From: Candidatus Hydrogenedentota bacterium
GTDB taxonomy: Bacteria; Hydrogenedentota; Hydrogenedentia; Hydrogenedentales; JAGMZX01
Reading direction: 5' to 3'
DNA length: 33,205 nucleotides
Assembly (NCBI GenBank): GCA_018005585.1
Contig: JAGMZX010000056.1
Coordinates: 1 to 33,205, forward strand
Positions 30,070-33,205 of the stretch are shown here, one piece after another. The first letter of the stretch is position 1; each line of letters begins with the position of its first letter. The notes below the pieces were generated by a model. That model made no database searches and had not been told where the DNA came from. It saw nothing but the letters and a program-made list of their open reading frames with translations. Position numbers and translations under genes: made by a program.

Positions 30070-30771
30070 ATGCGGCTCTTCTTGTTCTTGGCCGCCGTCG
30101 CGGCCTGCATGGCCGTCCAGGCGGAAGAATCCACCGGCGCGGTTTCCGGCACCGTGCGCTATGAAGGCAAGGCGGCGGTCATGCGGCCCATCGACATGGG
30201 CGCGGACCCCACATGCGCCGAAAAACACGCGGACAATCCGGCGCTCAACGAGTCCCTGGTTGTGGGGCCGGACGGTGGTCTCGCGAATGTCTTCATGCAA
30301 GTCACGGAGGGCGTGCCGCAGGGGGAGTACCCCGTTCCCGAAGAGCCCGTCGTGTTCAGTCAGGCGGGTTGCATGTATCATCCGCGCGTGTTCGGTATCC
30401 GCGCGGGCCAGAAACTGCAAATCCTCAATCCCGACGGGACCATGCATAACGTCAACGCCATGCCGAGCGTTAATGAGGGCTTCAACAGGCCCATGGACCG
30501 CGAGACGGAGCAAGCGGAGGCCGCATTCCCAAAGCCGGAGGCCATTTTCCCGATCAAATGCGACGTGCATCCCTGGATGCGCGCCTACTGCGCCGTGATG
30601 GCGCATCCCTTCTTCGCCGTGACGGGCAAGGACGGCACATTCACGATTCCGGGACTGCCGCCGGGCGAATACACCATCGAGGCGTGGCACGAACGCCTCG
30701 GCACGCAGTCGATGAAGGTAACTGTAACCGCTGACGCGTTCGCGGAGGCGAATTTCGTATTTGCGCGCTGA
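30070..30771 (+). CDS. Secreted cupredoxin-like protein with C-x2-H-x2-M copper-site motif
   Basis: This is a 233-residue protein. A signal peptide (1-18, ending AVQAEE) directs export. The first part (25-90) is a carboxypeptidase-regulatory-like or beta-sandwich strand region. Then come QAGCMYHPRVFGI, NPDGTMHNVN with His126, and FPIKCDVHPWM with Cys164, His167 and Met170. His followed later by C-x2-H-x2-M is the type 1 copper ligand set of short-loop cupredoxins. The end (FTIPGLPPGEYTIEAWHERLG) is a typical carboxypeptidase-regulatory beta domain. Extra Cys at 49, 101 and 174 could form disulfides. Likely role is electron transfer in the periplasm or on the surface, with the partner unknown. 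GGAG is 7 bases before the ATG. The upstream gene is divergent, with a 157-base spacer. Confidence 0.8.
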   Translation: MRLFLFLAAVAACMAVQAEESTGAVSGTVRYEGKAAVMRPIDMGADPTCAEKHADNPALNESLVVGPDGGLANVFMQVTEGVPQGEYPVPEEPVVFSQAGCMYHPRVFGIRAGQKLQILNPDGTMHNVNAMPSVNEGFNRPMDRETEQAEAAFPKPEAIFPIKCDVHPWMRAYCAVMAHPFFAVTGKDGTFTIPGLPPGEYTIEAWHERLGTQSMKVTVTADAFAEANFVFAR

Positions 30772-30790
30772 TTCCGGAGGTTTCCCGCCC

Positions 30791-31834
30791 ATGTTGTCCG
30801 CGGTACTGGAAGACCTGGACCGCCTCGTCGTCAAAGAGCAGCCGGTGCCCGAGACCGGCGACGACGAGGCGCTGCTGCGCGTCGAGGCGGTCGCGATTTG
30901 CGGCTCGGACGTGCGTATCCTCCATCACGGCAATCCGCGCGTGAAACCGCCCGCCGTCATGGGTCACGAGGCCGCGGGCGTCGTCGTCAAGGCCGGGAGG
31001 AACGTTACGCGCGTCAAGGAAGGCGACCGCGTCGCGCTCGGCGCCGACGTGCCCTGCGGCCAATGCGGCTGGTGCCGCAACGGGATCGGCAACAACTGCC
31101 GTATCAACTATGCCGTCGGCTACCAGATACCCGGCGCGTTCACCCAGTATATGAAACTGACGCGGTTGCTGCTCGAAGAAGGGCCGGTCACGCCGTTCAG
31201 CGACGCCATCAGTTTCGACCATGCCGCGCTCGCCGAGCCGCTCGCCTGCGCGATCAACGGCCTCGAACTCGTCAACCTGTCCCTGGGCAAGACCATCGTC
31301 ATCCTCGGCCTCGGCCCGATCGGCAGCATGATGATCGATCTGGCGCGTGTCATGGGCGCGGCCAAGGTCATCGCGGTGCAGCGCAGCCGTAAACGCATGG
31401 AAATCGCGCGCGCCTACGCCGCAGATGTCTACATCGCCTCCGAAGAAGAGGACGTCGTCGCCCGCTGTGTCGAGGAGACCCGCGGCGAAGGGCCGGATAT
31501 CGTGGTCACCACCTGCGGATCCGTCGAGGCACACGAACAGGCGATCGAGATGGTGGCGCACCGCGGCTACGTGAACCTCTTCGGCGGACTCAAGAAAGAG
31601 GCGCGCCCGCTGAACGTCCTCTCGAACACCATTCACTACAAGGAATGCTTCGTCACCGGCTCGCACGGCAGCGTGCCCCGCCAGCACGAACTCGCCGTGC
31701 GCCTGCTCGAAAAGGGGATGGTTCGCGTCGCGCCCATCATCACCCATCACTTCCCCCTCGACCGCATCCACGACGCCTTCGCGGCCATGGAATCCCGCGA
31801 CGGCATGAAGGTCATCGTCCACCCGCGCGGATGA
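30791..31834 (+). CDS. Zinc-dependent alcohol/sugar-alcohol dehydrogenase (MDR family)
   Basis: This is a 347-residue protein of the medium-chain dehydrogenase family. Catalytic zinc residues are Cys37 (ICGSD) and His59-Glu60 (GHEAAG). The structural zinc lobe is Cys89, Cys92, Cys95 and Cys103 (CGQCGWC). A Rossmann NAD(P) site is VILGLGPIGS. The architecture fits the threonine 3-dehydrogenase/sorbitol dehydrogenase group, which oxidise polyols or amino alcohols. The real substrate is not determined. GGAGG lies 10 bases before the ATG, 19 bases after the cupredoxin-like gene, so co-transcription is plausible. Confidence 0.92.
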   Translation: MLSAVLEDLDRLVVKEQPVPETGDDEALLRVEAVAICGSDVRILHHGNPRVKPPAVMGHEAAGVVVKAGRNVTRVKEGDRVALGADVPCGQCGWCRNGIGNNCRINYAVGYQIPGAFTQYMKLTRLLLEEGPVTPFSDAISFDHAALAEPLACAINGLELVNLSLGKTIVILGLGPIGSMMIDLARVMGAAKVIAVQRSRKRMEIARAYAADVYIASEEEDVVARCVEETRGEGPDIVVTTCGSVEAHEQAIEMVAHRGYVNLFGGLKKEARPLNVLSNTIHYKECFVTGSHGSVPRQHELAVRLLEKGMVRVAPIITHHFPLDRIHDAFAAMESRDGMKVIVHPRG

Positions 31835-31838
31835 GGAA

Positions 31839-31861
31839 ATCTCAAGTCTCAGCTTTGAGAT
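31839..31861 (+). terminator. Weak hairpin at the end of the dehydrogenase gene
   Basis: ATCTCAA and TTGAGAT form a 7-base-pair stem around a 9-base loop just after the stop codon, in the 114-base gap between two convergent genes. No T tract follows, so it is at best a weak or factor-dependent terminator. I see no other feature in the gap. Confidence 0.3.
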
Positions 31862-31948
31862 GTCACATGGCATCATCGCGGATTGTGTGAGTACTGGCAG
31901 GCCCATTATTTACGTCAACGTCTTGCGCGCCTGTTCGCGGTTCTTCGC

Positions 31949-33205
31949 CTAACGGGCTGACGATTCAAGAGCGAGTCGAACCGCGGTGTCGGCGCTGACA
32001 AGCCGGACGTGTTCCGGGAGTATCTTGACCAACTGCATGACCGAGTTGTTGAGGTCGAGTCCGCCGTCGCTCGTCATGTAGATGGCCGTAACGGTTCCCC
32101 TCGGGTACGCGCCCAGCTCTCTCGCCATGTTTTCTGCACTCAAGTAGTATTTCCTTGTGAGGAACGCGCCCCCATCATGAACCCCTCGCCATTGCCTGGG
32201 GCGGAACAACACAGTCTTCCCGCCCTCCTGGCCCTCGATCACCTTGAAGAATTGGCCCCGTTCCCATGTGCCCATCGGCAACATGTAAGGCACGTTCACC
32301 GGAAACACGCCGTTGATGACCCCGCCCGCTCTGGCGTACTTCGGCAGGAATGAACGCTGCGCGTACCGCCATTTCCAGAAGGCTTCCCAGTGAACGGTGC
32401 TGCTCGTTCCCAGCAGGCGGGCGTCCTCTTCCGTGGCGTGGACGAATGTGTCCTGCATGGTTTCTTCTTCCAGGGAAGAGGGATACGCATACAGGTGGCC
32501 GCTCGGCGGAAGCATGAAATAGTCATTGCCGGTTTCGCGACTCATCCCGTAGTACCACTGCAGGACATCCGGCGCGATGCGGGCAAGATGCGGAGAAATG
32601 GTCCAGGTCAACGGCGGGCACGATTCTTCTCCCGCGCGGCAGGCCTCCGCGCGCTGCCGCAACCACTCCGCGCGTGCTCCCAACATGAAACTGATATTGT
32701 CCCCGTCCCCCACGATGAAGGCGACATAGGTTTGCGTGGGGTCGTAGTCGACCTTCTCTAACTTGTTTTGCGGTATTTCATCCGGACCGGTTATCGGGGC
32801 CCGTCGCGTGGAGAAGAAAGACAGGTTATTCACTTCCGTTGGAATGGCGCCCATGTTTCGCGACCCGGCGCACAAGGTCTGCGCCTCGAAAACGTATCCG
32901 CCGAATACCATCCAATAGTTCGCGTAGCCATAGACGCCGATAGGCTTGGGCCAGGGATTCGCACGGGCAATCTCGTTCATCAGGCCGTGTTCTTCCGCGC
33001 ACATGATGCAGCCGTTCACCAGGAACATGGTGAACAGCTTCTCAGAGAACACGAAATCGATCATGGCCGGGTTCATGTCTTCATGAAGCTCAGGGTCCCA
33101 GACGGGGCCCTCGCTTATGCTGTAGCCCGGGTTGAGCATGGCAAGTCCGGTCGTCTTGTCTACGAAATGTTCATACACGTACTTCGTCGCGAGATAAGGC
33201 GTGTT
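31949..33205 (-). CDS. GxGYxYP-family protein, 5' end missing
   Basis: At least 418 residues are encoded. The frame stays open past the GTG at 33178 to the window edge (adding NTPYLATKY), so the true start is outside. Features include YVAFIVGDGDNISFM, ARIAPDVLQWYYG and MLPPSGHLYAYPSS, which match the C-terminal domain of the GxGYxYP family, although the signature reads G-H-L-Y-A-Y-P here. These proteins occur in Bacteroidetes, Planctomycetes and related groups and are considered putative glycoside hydrolases or glycan-binding proteins; no activity is established. The remaining C-terminal part has AIYMTSDGGLDLNNSVM. The gene is convergent with the dehydrogenase. Confidence 0.85.
   Translation of the reverse strand, partial: NTPYLATKYVYEHFVDKTTGLAMLNPGYSISEGPVWDPELHEDMNPAMIDFVFSEKLFTMFLVNGCIMCAEEHGLMNEIARANPWPKPIGVYGYANYWMVFGGYVFEAQTLCAGSRNMGAIPTEVNNLSFFSTRRAPITGPDEIPQNKLEKVDYDPTQTYVAFIVGDGDNISFMLGARAEWLRQRAEACRAGEESCPPLTWTISPHLARIAPDVLQWYYGMSRETGNDYFMLPPSGHLYAYPSSLEEETMQDTFVHATEEDARLLGTSSTVHWEAFWKWRYAQRSFLPKYARAGGVINGVFPVNVPYMLPMGTWERGQFFKVIEGQEGGKTVLFRPRQWRGVHDGGAFLTRKYYLSAENMARELGAYPRGTVTAIYMTSDGGLDLNNSVMQLVKILPEHVRLVSADTAVRLALESSAR

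Overview
The window is a dense, GC-rich bacterial chromosome segment. I count 34 protein-coding genes, most separated by a few bases or overlapping by 1 to 10 bases. I see no rRNA, tRNA, CRISPR array, insertion sequence, integrase or phage gene. The gene mix suggests a Gram-negative-like, uncultured lineage near the PVC superphylum, possibly Hydrogenedentota. It includes a lipoprotein, DUF2723 and GT39-like membrane glycosyltransferases, a GerMN/amidase/MurI wall cluster, a two-gene P-protein glycine cleavage system and a GxGYxYP glycan protein. That placement is an impression from gene content and is not proven.

Layout. 1-921 (-): the 5' part of a membrane glycosyltransferase. 1030-2837 (-): a lipoprotein and a zinc-ribbon membrane protein. 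3114-4118 (+): a membrane protein with a Tic20/DUF4870-like segment and a putative caspase/CHAT-like His-Cys dyad. 4253-4705 (+): a small exported CxxC protein with a clear promoter and terminator. 4771-9220 (-): a tightly overlapping run pgsA-der-plsY-DUF2723 (phospholipid synthesis, ribosome assembly, glycosyl transfer). 9327-10209 (-): an overlapping PilZ/receiver pair. 10483-11097 (+): Mn-type superoxide dismutase and its terminator. 11259-13978 (+): a small unknown protein, a PHP phosphoesterase, phosphonatase (phnX) and a YhhN-family membrane protein.

14194-19220 (+): the glycine cleavage operon gcvT-gcvH-gcvPA-gcvPB plus a lipoate ligase-like gene that could load lipoate on GcvH. The L-protein gene is not in the window. 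19349-20659 (+): three small uncharacterised genes, one a YvyF-like double zinc ribbon. 20683-25993 (+): a cell-wall block of amidase, GerMN protein, glutamate racemase and a divergent polysaccharide deacetylase, ending in the tRNA t6A gene tsaD. 26072-28496 (+): orphan pilT with a secreted carbohydrate-module/coiled-coil protein, a small membrane protein and a small zinc-ribbon protein. 28542-29912 (-): a zinc-ribbon protein and a monoacylglycerol-lipase-like hydrolase. 30070-31834 (+): a secreted cupredoxin-like protein and a zinc alcohol dehydrogenase. 31949-33205 (-): a GxGYxYP-family protein cut by the window edge.

Most of the window is housekeeping. The parts that look least described are the caspase-like membrane protein at 3114-4118, the duplicated domain in front of the deacetylase at 23412, the PHP-phnX pairing, the orphan pilT operon, and the cupredoxin-like protein with a C-x2-H-x2-M site.
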